Source: Setomelanomma holmii
Taxonomy: Eukaryota; Ascomycota; Dothideomycetes; Pleosporales; Phaeosphaeriaceae
Direction: 5' to 3'
DNA: 64,000 nucleotides
Assembly: GCA_010015745.1 (NCBI GenBank)
Contig: ML978217.1
Coordinates: 124,001 to 188,000, forward strand
In this document: positions 42,725-54,720 of the stretch, in pieces
Layout: the number at the start of each line of letters is the position of its first letter
Position numbering within the stretch: the stretch's first letter is position 1
The notes under the pieces: generated by a model
Told to the model about the DNA's origin: nothing
What the model saw: the letters and a program-made list of their open reading frames with translations, nothing else
Database searches by the model: none
Translations under genes and position numbers: made by a program

Positions 42725-45700
42725 ATGGCGCTCAAACAATGTAGCATGTGCGACCGTACATTCACTAAGCTGGTGTGTCTCCGATCCATGACCACACCAC
42801 TGCGCCCTTGACCAACACTGACTCCATCACAGGAGCATGTTAAGAGACACGAGAGGTCGCGTACGATCAAAAGCCACTTGTGTTCACCTTGGGCGCAACT
42901 GATTGCTTTACAGACACACGAGAACGACCTTACGAATGTCCGACATGCAAGAAGCACTTCTCTAGGAGGTAAAGCTCCGGTTCCTGACTGCGCAAGATCA
43001 CTGCCAACTGAAAACGCAGCGATGTCCTGTTTCGCCACTGCAAAGGTCATGCACAGAATGCTCTAAATCGGATAAAAAGCGCCGATTTGCCAACTCAGCC
43101 AAATCAACATTTTGGGAACGACAAGCACACTCCGCGTCCGGCCGCATCTCGTGACACGGCCGGCCCTAACCCAGCAACGACGCCGCAAATTCGAGAGCAC
43201 CCAAGCCTGTCACCGATGTCAAGAAGACGGGAGTCACATTTGCCACAAGGCAACGGAGTGGGTCATTTAAGTCACCTTTCGCCTCAAACACACCCAAGGC
43301 AGTCTCTGAGAGCGCATCCAGCATCTCCGGGTGAAGATCGAATCGAAGCGCTTATCAATGCAGCGCAACATCTGGAACCTTCAGGAGACACCCCATGGCG
43401 CTCTCCGTCGCCCATGATCATAGCGCGTTCAGAAACAGCCCATCCTATCGGGCGCCATCCTCACGATAGCATGGGGCCACCCATTGACCCAGCAATTGAT
43501 GTTCTTTCCTTTTCGCCCGTCGGTCATGTTTCCAGTCTGGACCAATGGGCCTTTGAATTAGTGCAAAGTAACGATCCCGTTCCAAACCGTACCCCGGCCG
43601 ATGCTTTACAAACATGGCTCTTTCCGATGGAGACTGACATTCAGACACCACATGGATCCCATCATATGACCGTTGATGGGTTTTTTGACCATGACGTTTT
43701 CCGCACTGTCCCCAACAACGAAGCTAGTCCTTCGGGAAGCAGTGTTTCGATAGCAAGTCGTGTACCAAGAGAGCGGTTTCAAAGGGTCCAAAGCTGTTGG
43801 CCATCTCGAAATCGGAAGTCCTCGCGGCTGATGCCAGGGCTGTGGCAGAGTCTGATAACATGCGATTGTACCAACATACTTTCAGAAATACCGACTGGAA
43901 CAATAGAAACACCGATAAGCGAGCGAGAGCGCAGAAATTCGCGATGGGGTCTTGACGAAGAATGCAGGGGTCTACTACAAGGCGCAATTGACAATGCTCC
44001 AGCGCGCTCAGAATCCTATGGAGACACCGCGTCATCAAGCGGCGACGTTGCAGCCAGTCCCAGCGTGGAAGATGTTCAATTACCGCCAGCCGAGATTCTG
44101 GACATTGCCCTGGAGATGTACCTATACTACTTCCATTCTACCCTCCCTATCATCCATATACCGACTTTCTCGGCGAAGAACGCGCCACGGCCACTACTAC
44201 TATGCATGTGTCTGATAGGACTCAGCATATTGGGCACAGCAGGCGCTGCCAAATTTGTGACGAGGACTTTCCCAGCTGTTTTGCAGCTTGCTTCCGCGGA
44301 GCTTCAATCGTTATCTTCCAACTACCATCCACCCCATAGGCAGATGTGCATCATTGCTACAAGTCTTCTCGCGTTGAATCTGGCTTCGATCACAGGGGTA
44401 AGTCCTCTGACCTTACACAACCCGCATTGACTAACCCTGGCCAGAGGAAAAGCCGCATCGCACAGGCAGAGAAGCTATCTTCGGAACTAATCTCGGTATG
44501 TCATGTTGCATCGAAACTGAGCGATGCCGCTAACAGCACCCAGCACGCTCAACAGCAGGGATTATTTTCGGTCAACGAGGATGCAAATCTGGATTCGCTC
44601 CTTGACGAGGTCATCGATATTGAAGTCAAATGGAGGTCTTGGGCCAAAGTCGAGTGTGGCAAGCGGTAAGATCATGTCTCTTTACACCTGTACCAAGCAA
44701 CTGATGAGTCTCAGCATCATCTTCGGTCTGATTGAAGCCGACTGTTGGTGGGCAGGCTATCTATCTACATCACCCATTATCCGACCTGAGGCAGTTCAGA
44801 TCCTGCCGCCATCCGACTACAGTCTCTATCATGTCAACTCGGCAAGCAAATGGTTTCATTTGATCCAGCGTGGCCAACGGATACAATCCAACCTAATAAC
44901 ACCCTCATTTCACCCAACACCAGGGCTAAAGCTAGACTCATCAAGCTTTCGAAGCTTACTGACCCTACTATTGCTTCGTATATACGATTCGAACGACCGG
45001 TTAGCAACTGCGGCGGGGCCACAAAAACAACTGGAGCCATGGCGTATATATGCAGAAGACACACGTAGTCGCGACATCCTTCCTCTACTGGTCAATCTCT
45101 CCTCGTCGTCGATTGACGCTCTTCGGACAGCAGATTTGAATTCTGCCATTCTCTGGCATGCGTCATGCATGAGTCTCGGAGCTAACATACGATACTTCGA
45201 GCTGGCTGCGGGTCGTGCCGGCCCTGAGCCTGCCGTCAGTGCGCTCGAAGACATATCTACATGGTCTCAAACACCATCAGCGCGACGGTCAGTGCTGCAT
45301 GCTGCGCACATATACAAGCTCTTATTCGACCGCAAAGTCTCTGACATCGTCAATCCACACAGTGTGGTGGCACTTTTCCGCGCAGCGCTTGTGCTGGGCC
45401 TGTACATTTTCACACTGCCACCCACTACCACGTGCGCCCTGAACGACAATTGCATCGAACTACTAGACCTTGTGGACTGGATATCTGTTGGGCAGCTAGG
45501 GCTCATCAATACTCCGCAATCTCCAAGTGGCTTCGGCAAAGCCTCGATGGTTGTCAAATTCATCTGCCACGGAGGACCCTTCAGCATCACGGGCATCGCT
45601 CTCGAGGGTGGCTACCTTGCAGCCCGTAGGACGTTGTTACACTGTGCAGACCTGATGGAAGGTATGGGCCGCTGGAAAAGTCGAACATTTTCACAGATTC

Positions 45701-45759
45701 TGCACATTATGAGCGACGACTTAACAGAAGACGACAGTCCAGAGAACGACAATTCATGA
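42725..45759 (+). CDS. C2H2 zinc-finger transcription factor with Fungal_trans domain
   Basis: Six exons (42725-42772, 42833-42860, 42914-42968, 43020-44397, 44445-44665, 44715-45759) give 924 aa. The first three tiny exons build two classical C2H2 fingers with perfect spacing: Cys6/Cys9/His22/His26 and Cys34/Cys37/His50/His54 (CPTCKKHFSRSDVLFRHCKGH is the second). A disordered Ser/Pro linker follows. From about residue 450 comes the fungal-specific transcription factor domain (EMYLYYFHSTLPIIHIPTF, then the Leu-rich helices ending near ILHIMSDDL). Such C2H2-Fungal_trans proteins are nuclear regulators, often of nearby metabolic genes. It heads a group of four enzyme genes and is the natural candidate to control them. 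Confidence 0.9.
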
Positions 45760-46120
45760 CGGTTGCATTCCTCTTCTTCATGCTTGTCGCTTCAACTGCT
45801 GCAAGGTTTTTGGGGAAGAGGATGATGATTATATGGTTTGTTTGCAACGGACGCCCCGTTCGTGTTATGGAGACACTAGCATATAGGCATTGGGCGGAGT
45901 TTTGAGGGGTTACGCTCAGCGCGAGACAAGACTTGCTACTTTGTATATTTGTTTGTGCGTGTTGCGATCTTATGCAAGCCAAGTGAACGCGTGAGCGTGC
46001 ATTCGCCACATTCATATTATCGGGCAATTATTGCCATATATTCACCTCTACGGTGGTGCAATGATCAAACCCATAGCACGAATCCAGGATGAAGAGTCAT
46101 TGTAAGACTAGTGTAGTTTC
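45760..46120. other. Convergent 3' region
   Basis: About 360 bp between the stop codons of the regulator and the hydroxyacid dehydrogenase. It holds the two 3' untranslated regions. No gene is seen. Confidence 0.4.
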
Positions 46121-47255
46121 TCAAAAGTCCCAGCCACCGTCTGCCTTCCTTTTACCGCTATCCTCGTAGCCTTGGGGCAAGATGCCTCCTACATGTAAGT
46201 AGACACTACTGCCATCCCTATCCATACACCTATCGTCTTTTGCTGCACTCTCCCAAACCTTCATAGCCGCTATGGCCATGCTCGGCTCGATGCCCACTTG
46301 CTTAGCTACGTCGATACCTAGCCCGAGATCTTTCAACATCATCTGAGTCTTGAAGCCTGGTTTGTATCCACTATTACTTGGCACCCAATATTCTGTTTGC
46401 ACATTAGGAATTGGCATGACATGGTCACACATCCAACTTTGGCCTGTGGAGTTCTTGATCACCGAGTATAGCGCGGAAGGATCTAGACCTTGTTTCACAC
46501 CCATGGCGAGCGCTTCAGCAGTTGCAAGCAAGATGGTCCCGGAGAGGTAGTTGTTGGCTATCTTCGCTGTGAGACCCGCACCAAGATCATTGAGGTAGAA
46601 GAATTTAGACGGTGAGCCCAGCATGGAGAGAACTTCTGAAAGGCGCCGAGATGCGGGCGATGCATAGGAGGGTTGTGGGTGACCAATGAGCATGGCTAGC
46701 GTGCCTTGTTCCGCTGCGGGAACACCGCCCTTGAGATATGTCAGATTTTCGCGTTCGAAAGTCTGTGGCTTCCACGTAACGTACTGATACTGGCGCATCG
46801 ATGTAGGTTCCTGATCCCTCCTCCGCAAGTTTCTTGCCGACTTCTTGAGTGGATGCTACTTCGATCGTGCTGCATTCCAGCATAAATCGACGTTCATTCT
46901 TTTTGGCTGCTACAACGCCAGTTTTCTCATCTAGGTATACTGCCTTCACATCCTTGCCTGTTGGTACAATCGATATGAGGACCTCAGCGTTCTCTGCGGC
47001 TTCGCGTGCGGTCGGAACGATCTCAATCGGGCCTAGAGAGCTGTTTTCGGCCTTGAATCGCTCACAAGAGGGAGTGAAAACGTCATTAATGTAAAGTATT
47101 GAGCCTGATGGTATCTTCCTGCGGATGTTCAAACACATGGCGTATCCCATAGCTCCCAAGCCTAGATGTAGTCAGTTCTCCGTGTCTTTTGAACCATTAG
47201 AAAGGTTAAGAGACTCACCGATGAAGGCATAGTGCTCAATTTTCCGGTCTGTCAT
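46121..47255 (-). CDS. Beta-hydroxyacid dehydrogenase (3-hydroxyisobutyrate dehydrogenase-like)
   Basis: Three exons (47255-47219, 47161-46785, 46729-46121; introns 57 and 55 bp, the second with an AAG acceptor) give 340 aa. The Rossmann loop is FIGLGAMGYAM. Removal of intron 2 restores the signature DAPVSGG. The helix with the catalytic Lys is represented by KIANNYLSGTILLATAEALA, and GFKTQMMLKDLGL follows as in the family. It oxidises short beta-hydroxyacids with NAD(P), in valine or other small-acid catabolism; the exact substrate is not readable. It is divergent from the NmrA-like gene across a 609-bp shared upstream region. Confidence 0.88.
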
Positions 47256-47864
47256 GATGATCTGGAATATCGCACCGTCGAGGATGGTCTTGGGCCCAAA
47301 TCAGCCATTCATTTTCTTTACGCCAGTCGCACAAGTCTACTATGCTTCGGAGGCTCACACACGGCTAGGCTGACCCTGCATGTGGTGGTAACTTTTGCCC
47401 CACATTGTTCCCCTCATTTCCCCAGATCTACCCCAAGATGTGGGCAAAGATCAATCTGCATGCTGTACCTGGTTCGTCCTTGGACCCTGGTAATCAGGAG
47501 TTTGCGTAATTGCCGATAGGCGTTCCCAATGCTGGTGTGATAAAGGCAGCCCTAACGCCTGCTGAGTGACAAATGCATTCGCTCGAATATCAGAGTGCAT
47601 CCGTCTGCCGAAATACAGAGCATCGAAGAGAAATTATTACCGCGTTTTGAAAGGAGTTGTGGTGACTCTATATGTGTCTAGGCACGGAGCTGGATACGGA
47701 GAGCCCCTCACTATACGATTGCATATCAACGAGCAGGCGTGTAAAGTAGCAGTGACATCAACTTCCTTAGGTGCGCAGTGCAATCGATATGGTGACCCGT
47801 GCTGTCGCTGAACGTATCTAGGAACTTGTTCCGTTTCTCGCCAAATATCACTGCGCCTGCTGCG
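47256..47864. promoter_or_regulatory. Shared divergent promoter region, dehydrogenase / NmrA-like gene
   Basis: A 609-bp region between two divergently transcribed genes, so both promoters lie here and could be controlled together. No specific binding site was recognised. Confidence 0.45.
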
Positions 47865-48862
47865 ATGTCGTACAACAGCTCGTTGCAGATAGGTGTAATC
47901 GGCCCAGCAGGCTTCGGTGGCTCCTATCTGTGCGTCGAACTGCTAAACCGCGGCCATACTGTCGTTGGAATATCCCGAAACCCAGAAAAACTGGGCAAAC
48001 ACCCAGGATACACACCAAGACCTATCGACATTGATGAAGCCTCAGTAGAACAACTGGCCAAGTCGTTTAAGGGCGTCGACGTTTTGGTGTCTGAGTACGG
48101 ACCGCATACAGCTGGAGCTGGGGCGCTTCTGTATAGTAAGTGAAGGGAATAGGCAAACTCGTACAATATCTGCTGACTAACGATTCAGTGCCTTTCCTCG
48201 AAACTGTGCGCAAGCTTATACTCGCTTACAAACGATCCGACGCCTCCTACTTCATATTTGTAGGTGGCGCTGGCAGTCTGCATGTACCGCGAACTACAGA
48301 AAGTTGCGTGGACCATCCAGATTTCTTTCTTGCTTATCGGCGCGCAATTTCCACTTCGCTTGCTCATATCACCTATATGGAAGAGCGACTCGGTATCATG
48401 GGGACGTCCTTGCGTCGATATAGAGAAGCTCGCATTGCTGAGCGAGAAGGTAGAGCCACGGACGAGGATGTGGAAGAAATCGCCAAGTACGAACAAAGTA
48501 TCAAAGCAAAGGATCAAGCTTCGGACTTCATCAAAGCGGGTCGAACTGCCTACATGTTCTTTGACGGAAATGAGTCTTTTCGTTGGAGTTTTGTATCGCC
48601 ATCTGCGTTGTATCGGCCCGGCAAGCGAACGGGAAGGTACGAAATAAGTATTGACGATATGGTTTTGATAGGCGATCAGTCAAAAGGCAAGGACATATTT
48701 GAAGGTCGCTTGACCGGCATCAGTGTCGCAGACATGGCTATCGCGATCGCTGATGAGGTGGAGCAGCAAAGGTTGATCTGGAAGCACTGGAGCGCTTGGG
48801 GCGACATCTCGGAGGATGTACCTGCCGCTGCGTATCTCACATTACATGCTGTAAGAGACTAA
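47865..48862 (+). CDS. NmrA-like / NAD(P)-binding Rossmann protein
   Basis: Two exons (47865-48135 and 48189-48862; 53-bp intron) give 314 aa. The N-terminus has the dinucleotide loop IGVIGPAGFGGSYL with HTVVGISRNPEKL after it. The middle str strand reads FIFVGGAGSL, and the C-terminal WSFVSPSALYRPGKRTGRYEI plus SVADMAIAIADEVE is the ending seen in small SDR-like NAD(P)H-binding proteins of the NmrA/YwnB type. About 90 residues, mostly charged helix (YREARIAEREGRATDEDVEE), are inserted between those blocks and are not usual for the family. It may be a reductase or an NAD(P) sensor. It converges on the esterase gene with only 13 bp between stop codons. Confidence 0.8.
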
Positions 48863-48875
48863 GGCGCATGAGGCT

Positions 48876-50640
48876 TTACGCATTTAGATCCAACCTATTG
48901 CCATGGAGGCCTTCGCTCTGGACTTGACGTCCTTGAAAGAAATTTTGGAATGCAGCGAGGACGTTGTCGAAGCCTGCTTTCTCCCCCAACTTCAGCACGC
49001 GTTCGTTTCTTCCAACTTCCTTTGGATCGCCGCTCTCGACGTACTTTGTCGTGACGCCATCACTGCTTGGTCCATATACTCTGGCCCCTAATGTTCCACC
49101 TTTTGTCGGCTGCCAGGGATCTTCGCCATTTACAAATTTGATGAAATCTTCCGCATACGCTCTTGCTACTTTCTTCTGATCGTCGTTCAAATGTTGGTTA
49201 TAGTTCTGGAAGAGATATGCTACGTCCAAAATATGGCCTGCCTCGCCCTGAAATCGGCCTAGCCAAGGAATACCTTCGTTAAAATGATAGAGGAAGGATT
49301 TTTGCGGCCAACCTTGAGCAAATGCACGAGCGGGCGCATAGAAAGAGATTTCAGATGCGAAGCGAAGAATCGAGAGGACAGCCTCATCATCAGCTGTGCT
49401 GGGCGAGAGATCATAGGCTGCCAGCAGCTCGTGTCCTACTTCTGGGTATGCGTCGAAAGTGTACTTGACAGAGTCGCAAAACTTCCTGGCAATTCCTGGG
49501 TTCCGTCCATCGAGACCCATGTACGCAAGAATGTTAGCATCCAGTTTCGACTCTCCAATCATCAAGGATTGGCACCACTTCCGTCCAGGCATTGCAAACA
49601 CGGCGCTGTCCTCACGAGAAGACACGGCCGCAAAATCCGGATGACCAGGCACTGTCTCTCCGTCGATGACAGGAAGTAGCGGCGCGCTCATGGGTACCTT
49701 TTGCCAAAGATCATCCTGTGGTGCATTGAGTAATGCTTGTATGCGTTCCTCGGGCGACTTTCCAGCGAGTCCAAGAGCCTCAACTATTTTGTTGTACGAC
49801 GCTTCCGCGACCTCCAAAGGGAATGGCGCAAAGAGTAGTACTGCTCCTCCCGTACTCAGGCATCGCTTCATCTGAGGCTCTTCGGAGCAAAGGAGCATAG
49901 TCACCGAAAGCCCTCCGGCACTTTCCCCAGCCGTGGTTATCTCATTAGGGTCGCCACCGAAGCCACTGATATGGTTCCGTATCCAACGCATGGCTGTACG
50001 CTGGTCATGAAACCCATTGTTTGCCTTGTAGCCAGCGGCGCGGAGCTCTTGTGAAGTCATAAAGCCAGCAGCACCAAGTCGATAGCTGAGCGAGTAAGCA
50101 TGTTTCTAATCAGATTGAGGGAGAGACCATAGTACTTTATCGTGATGCCAATGATAGGCTTCCCAAGATCTGCAGACAATTTCACGATTGTAGCAGGATT
50201 GTAATGCGGATACCAAGATGATCCCACCGCGAAGCCACCTCCGTGGATGAAAACATACACGGGAAGCTTTGCATCCACATCAATCTCGCCAGCTGCAGTA
50301 AGAGGAACGGTAATGTTCAGATTAAGGCCGTCGAGATCTGAGTGTGTTGGCACGTCTGGCAGAGGCAGCGAATGTTGAATGAAGCTGAATTCTCTATCAA
50401 TGGCGCCAACAGGAGAGACAGGCGGTGGCCTCCTAGCAATCAGTAGAGTCCATGTTCTTTTGTGAGGACGTACCCATATCGTGTGGCATCCGTTGGCCCA
50501 GGCCCGTAACTGTCGATCAGCTCGGATGCTGCGAATCGATCCTTGAGCGTAGCATATTTGAGTCCAAGGAATTGTGCAGTCGAGTCTTGCAGGTTTGCCT
50601 TCAGCTCACCTAGGTTTGGATGACGGAGAAGATTTGACAT
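48876..50640 (-). CDS. Type-B carboxylesterase / lipase
   Basis: Three exons (50640-50474, 50432-50136, 50085-48876; introns 41 and 50 bp) give 557 aa. The oxyanion-hole segment is FIHGGGFAVGS. Intron 2 removal restores ITINYRLGAAGF, and the nucleophile elbow is AGESAGG with Ser210. The later Glu/Asp and His of the triad are probably in HFNEGIPW and EAGHILDVAYLF. No signal peptide is seen, so it is probably cytosolic, unlike many secreted fungal type-B esterases. It hydrolyses carboxylic esters. The head-to-head metallo-hydrolase gene suggests the two open an ester or lactone in sequence. Confidence 0.9.
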
Positions 50641-51010
50641 TGTGGTTGACCTGGCTTTGGGAGCAATGTAGCTCAAAGATCGGTTGGAATATTTACAACT
50701 GCCCGCTTCTAGTATATTCCACCGATTGGCCTTCAATGAGGGTGGGACTACTAGAAATGAAGGCGCGGATTTAATCCCGTGGGGTATGGCCATACCCCGC
50801 GCGGCTGATGTGTGCAGTGGGGCAATTAGCCAGGATGCACAGAACGGCTGTGGAAGGTGGGGAAAAGTGCAACACCTAGTAGCCATAACACTATCACGCC
50901 CAGCGCCAGTGTCCATTGACCACGCGCGTTACTTGTTGCGGCAAATCCAAAGTGTTGTGTACAGAGGCCGTGACCGTCGACGCATCCTCCCAAATGAAGG
51001 TTCACACGTC
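50641..51010. promoter_or_regulatory. Shared divergent promoter, esterase / metallo-hydrolase
   Basis: A 370-bp region between two divergently transcribed hydrolase genes. The metallo-hydrolase frame stays open through it without a conserved ATG, so a longer N-terminus cannot be fully excluded. No binding site was recognised. Confidence 0.45.
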
Positions 51011-52096
51011 ATGGAAGGTGACAGCTTGATCGACGATTCCAACTTACCGTCTGCTGATGCATATGTCGAGCTATCGCTGCTTGATGGAGGCAGCTTCATC
51101 GGTGACTGGAGCAAGGTGCATGCCGGAACGAGCGGGAAGTATCGTATGTACGACTGGGCGTTCCACATTGTACACAATGGAAGACATTTGTTGTGGGATT
51201 TAGGTCTTGATGAGGTACAGTAAAGTCCAGGCAAGTGATTGTATGTGCTGAGCCATCGAATTGTAGGACCGCTCAAAGTATACACCCTGGGTGAACAGGT
51301 ACATGCTCGACGAGGTGAACCACGTCGGTCCCAGGCGAGCTCTGGTGGCGCAACTCGATGAGAGGGGTGTTCGGCCTGGAGACATTGACGCCGTATTGTT
51401 CAGGTATGGCCCTCCAATGCAGTGAAGCGATGACTGAGATACGACAGCCATGCGCACTGGGACCACTGCCGTCCAATTCGCGATGTCTTCCCGCAGGCGA
51501 CAGCGAAGTTTGGTCCAGGCACACGAGAGGGCTGCTCACCAGGTCACCTCAAGGACCCTGACATGCAATGGGACGGTCGCTACTTCGATCCAGAATGCGC
51601 GACAGAAAGGTGGGAAGAGCTTGAGGGGCCCTGGCAACAGTTTGGGCCCTTCGACAAGGCGATGGACTACTTTGGGGACGGTAGTTTCTGGGTAGTCCAG
51701 GCACCTGGCCATATGCCCGGAAATTGTCTCGCCATAGCAAGACTGCAAAGTGGACAATGGATCTGTCTTGGCAGCGACTGCTGTCACTCTAGGTGGGTAT
51801 CTTGAGGCACAACGCGGGGCGTCTGCTGATGGGCTAGGGAACTGCTGGACGGGACGAGCGAAATCGCTGAGTTCTGCGTGCCTCGCATTGGCAAGATTTC
51901 GCTTCATGCCGACATTGTAGCTGCAAGAAGCACTATTTCCAAGATCCGACTTTTGGAGAGTGTACATGGCGTACGAACCGTCCTAGCGCACGATGTTTCT
52001 TGGATCAAGGAAGGGACGGACGAGGTCCTTCTCGCATTGCTGGACAAGCACATGGCGGCGTCAAGGGGCAGAATACTAGCAGGAGAAATACCATAA
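51011..52096 (+). CDS. Metallo-beta-lactamase-fold hydrolase, lactonase-like
   Basis: Four exons (51011-51214, 51267-51403, 51448-51792, 51838-52096; introns 52, 44 and 45 bp) give 314 aa. The metal-binding residues are complete: HAHWDH at 115-120 (restored by splicing intron 2), His202 in APGHMPGN, Asp224 in LGSDCCH, and His280 in LAHDVSW. The layout HxHxDH, His, Asp, His and the length match the MBL group that includes N-acyl-homoserine lactonases and fungal lactone hydrolases. The substrate is not readable. It is probably cytosolic. It is the last intact gene before the transposon island, 100 bp away. Confidence 0.88.
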
Positions 52097-52329
52097 AATG
52101 ATAAAGGCATGTATCCGCCATGGTGTTGATGCGATGGAGCAATTGGGCTGGAGGTTCTGCCATTGCGCACGTGGGCTTACATCAAGGCGCGTATGATTTA
52201 CGGCGGACTGTTACCGGTACACTACAGTGCCGATCGCCGAAGCGACCCGCTCGGTGAAGCGACCCACCCCAACATCATAACACAATAATTAGGTCAACTT
52301 CAGCACGTAATATCTCCACCACTACAACA

Positions 52330-54130
52330 GCTATAGACAAGGTGGTTGCAGCTATAAAATCGCAGAAACTAGGAGAACGTTTGTTATACTAGGAGTGTGC
52401 TAAAAGATCTAACGTTCTATAAACTATATTAATGCAAAAATACAAGGGCACTCAGAAGTCTATAGCAGCTAGAAAGATTAAGAAATAAAAGCTCAACCAC
52501 ACTAGAAGTTAGAGCTTGTAGAGTACATTAATGATCTTACTAAGAAAGGCCTTCTACCTACTAGAGAGATAACGCGAAAATTTGGAGAGGAGATAGCTCA
52601 CAAGCACGTCAGAGATGGCTAGGTGACGCGCTTTATCAGCTGAAACGACAACTATCTTATCTCACGCTAGACTAAGGGTATAGACGCTGTACGCCACAAC
52701 GCTAACTCTAAGGCAAAGTACAATCTCTATTTTAATTTTCTCTATAAGAAGATTAAAGAGTATAACGTAGAGCCTGCTTACACGTGTAATATATATAAGA
52801 AGGGCTTTGCTATTAGAGTAATAGGAAAGCAGAAGAGGATCTTTAGTAAGAGGATGTAGGAATTAGAAGAGGTAACTTAACTACTTCAAGATAGCTCACG
52901 TAAGTAGATAACTGTTCTAGCTAGAGTCTGCGCTGATAGGAGTACTCTTCCTCCTAGTCTTATCTACGCCTCTAAGAACTGCCCTGTTTGCTCTGCTTAG
53001 GTGGAGGATATTAAGGCAGGAAAGCATGAGGTTCTTGTCACTTCAACACCTCTAGATAGACTAATAACGACGTAGGATTAGCCTAGCTTAAGCAGATTTT
53101 CGACTGCTACACGAAGAGAAAGGCAGGGCTAGGAAGGAAGTAGTGACTCCTCATGGTAGATAGCCACGGCTCTCATGTTACTAATGAGTTTCTAGCTCTC
53201 TGCCTTAAGAGGATGATACTTGTAGCTGTCTTTCTACCTTATAGTACCTATACGCTTTAGCCACTTAATGTGGTTTGTTTCTTGCCTCTTGCATCTTTCT
53301 ATACTAAGGAACTCTCTATCTATCTTATAAAGACTTAAGGCCTTATCCCTATTACTAAGAGCGACTTCTTTCTACTATTCTAGGCTCTGTATAGCAGCTG
53401 CATGTGAGAGAAGCTTGTTCTGAAGTCCTTTTAAGCTACTAGGATATTCCCTATAGACTGCGAGGTTGTACTTAAAAGATTCCGCCTAAAGACACTAGAA
53501 CAGGATAAGCAAGGGCCTTAAAGCTCTCCTCTTTCTAACGCTAATTAGAGTAAAATTTAGAGCGTTATTAGGCAGGCTATAAGAGATAGAGAGGAGAGAA
53601 GAGCCCACAAGATCACCTAGAGTCTCTACTATCTTCAGGTGTCAAATAAGCTTCTAAGAGACGAGAACGAGAGGCTACAACAAGCGCTTAAGCTTAAGAA
53701 GAAGCACAAGAAGAAGGGCAAGGTCCTTAACCTGCAGCAGCGTAAGGAGTATTATAGTGGTGCAATCCTCTAGTCGCCTAGAAGCTGAGAGAATCTAACT
53801 TCTGTAAAAGAGTAAGACAACAGAAAGAGGAGCAAGAGCAACTCTAAAAAGCAGAGATGAAGGAGCTTAGAGCTTAAGCTGCCTTACTTAAGAAGAAAGA
53901 AGCAGAATAGAAGCGTGTAGTGCCTAAGAGAGCTAAAGTTAAGAGAGAGAAGGAGCAGGAAAGGAGGGCTGCAGAAAGAGCTGAACTTTAGCGCAAGAAA
54001 GAATAAGAAAAAGAAGCTGCAACTGCTTAAAAAGGTGTATAATTGTCCTAAAGAGGTAAGAGAGCAGCATCACAAAAGCCTGCGCGTGCGTGAAAGTGTG
54101 CGTAGGTTACGCAGCCTGAGAAAGGTGGTA
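52330..54130 (+). pseudogene. Transposase of pogo copy 2
   Basis: Homologous along its length to the copy-1 transposase (compare YNLYFDLLYDKMQQYNVEP with YNLYFNFLYKKIKEYNVEP). No frame longer than a few dozen codons survives, and AT-rich codons and stops are frequent. Confidence 0.8.
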
Positions 54131-54136
54131 GTGGTG

Positions 54137-54644
54137 TGTGAAGGCCCTTGGTTGGATACAAGTATTGTGCGCCGAAGGCTCTACGGTTGGTTCTTGGGGA
54201 GTAAGCAACAGAGGTTGGTGGACGGGGGTTCAAGTACAGATACTGAGTAGTAGTCAGAGTCTAAGTACGAGAGGTGCACTAAGGTAGATTGACCGGGGCA
54301 ATAGATCGAGTGCAAGGTAACCAAATTGTAGATTGGTACAAAGGGCACTGGTAAGGTACTCTATGAAGTTGAACACAATAGTCTATAGGAGGCCATCGAT
54401 TCTAGTTATATATTTCGTAAGTGTAGCGCTCAGTCGAGAGCAGGGTGCTCCGTCCTGAGCGCTCACACCTGAGCGGTGCTCCATCCTGAGCGTTCATGCT
54501 TGAGCAGTCGTATGACGTCATGCTCCAATATGAGCGGTCACATGACCTAGGATAATTCGTAGAGAGCGGTGGTTTGTGTTACTTTATTGGCCCTTCATAA
54601 GCCCGGGCGCTTATTCTGGCTTTGTTGAGACGAGGTTCTTAACA
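54137..54644. mobile_element. Solo LTR, 508 bp
   Basis: Starts TGTGAAGG and ends CTTAACA. It is flanked by perfect TGGTG duplications (54132-54136 and 54645-54649). Comparison with pogo copy 1 shows that it interrupts the element just after the transposase. It contains repeated CCTGAGCG-like motifs at 54447-54500. Confidence 0.82.
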
Positions 54645-54720
54645 TGGTGGTGACCCTACACTACCACCACCTCTAGCTAAAAAGACTACTTCAGGCTGCT
54701 ACATTAAGCTTCTAAAGAAA

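Noticed and set aside
44985..45010. tRNA B-box-like GTTCGAATCG on the minus strand
   Set aside because: It lies inside a well-supported exon of the transcription factor and has no cloverleaf around it.
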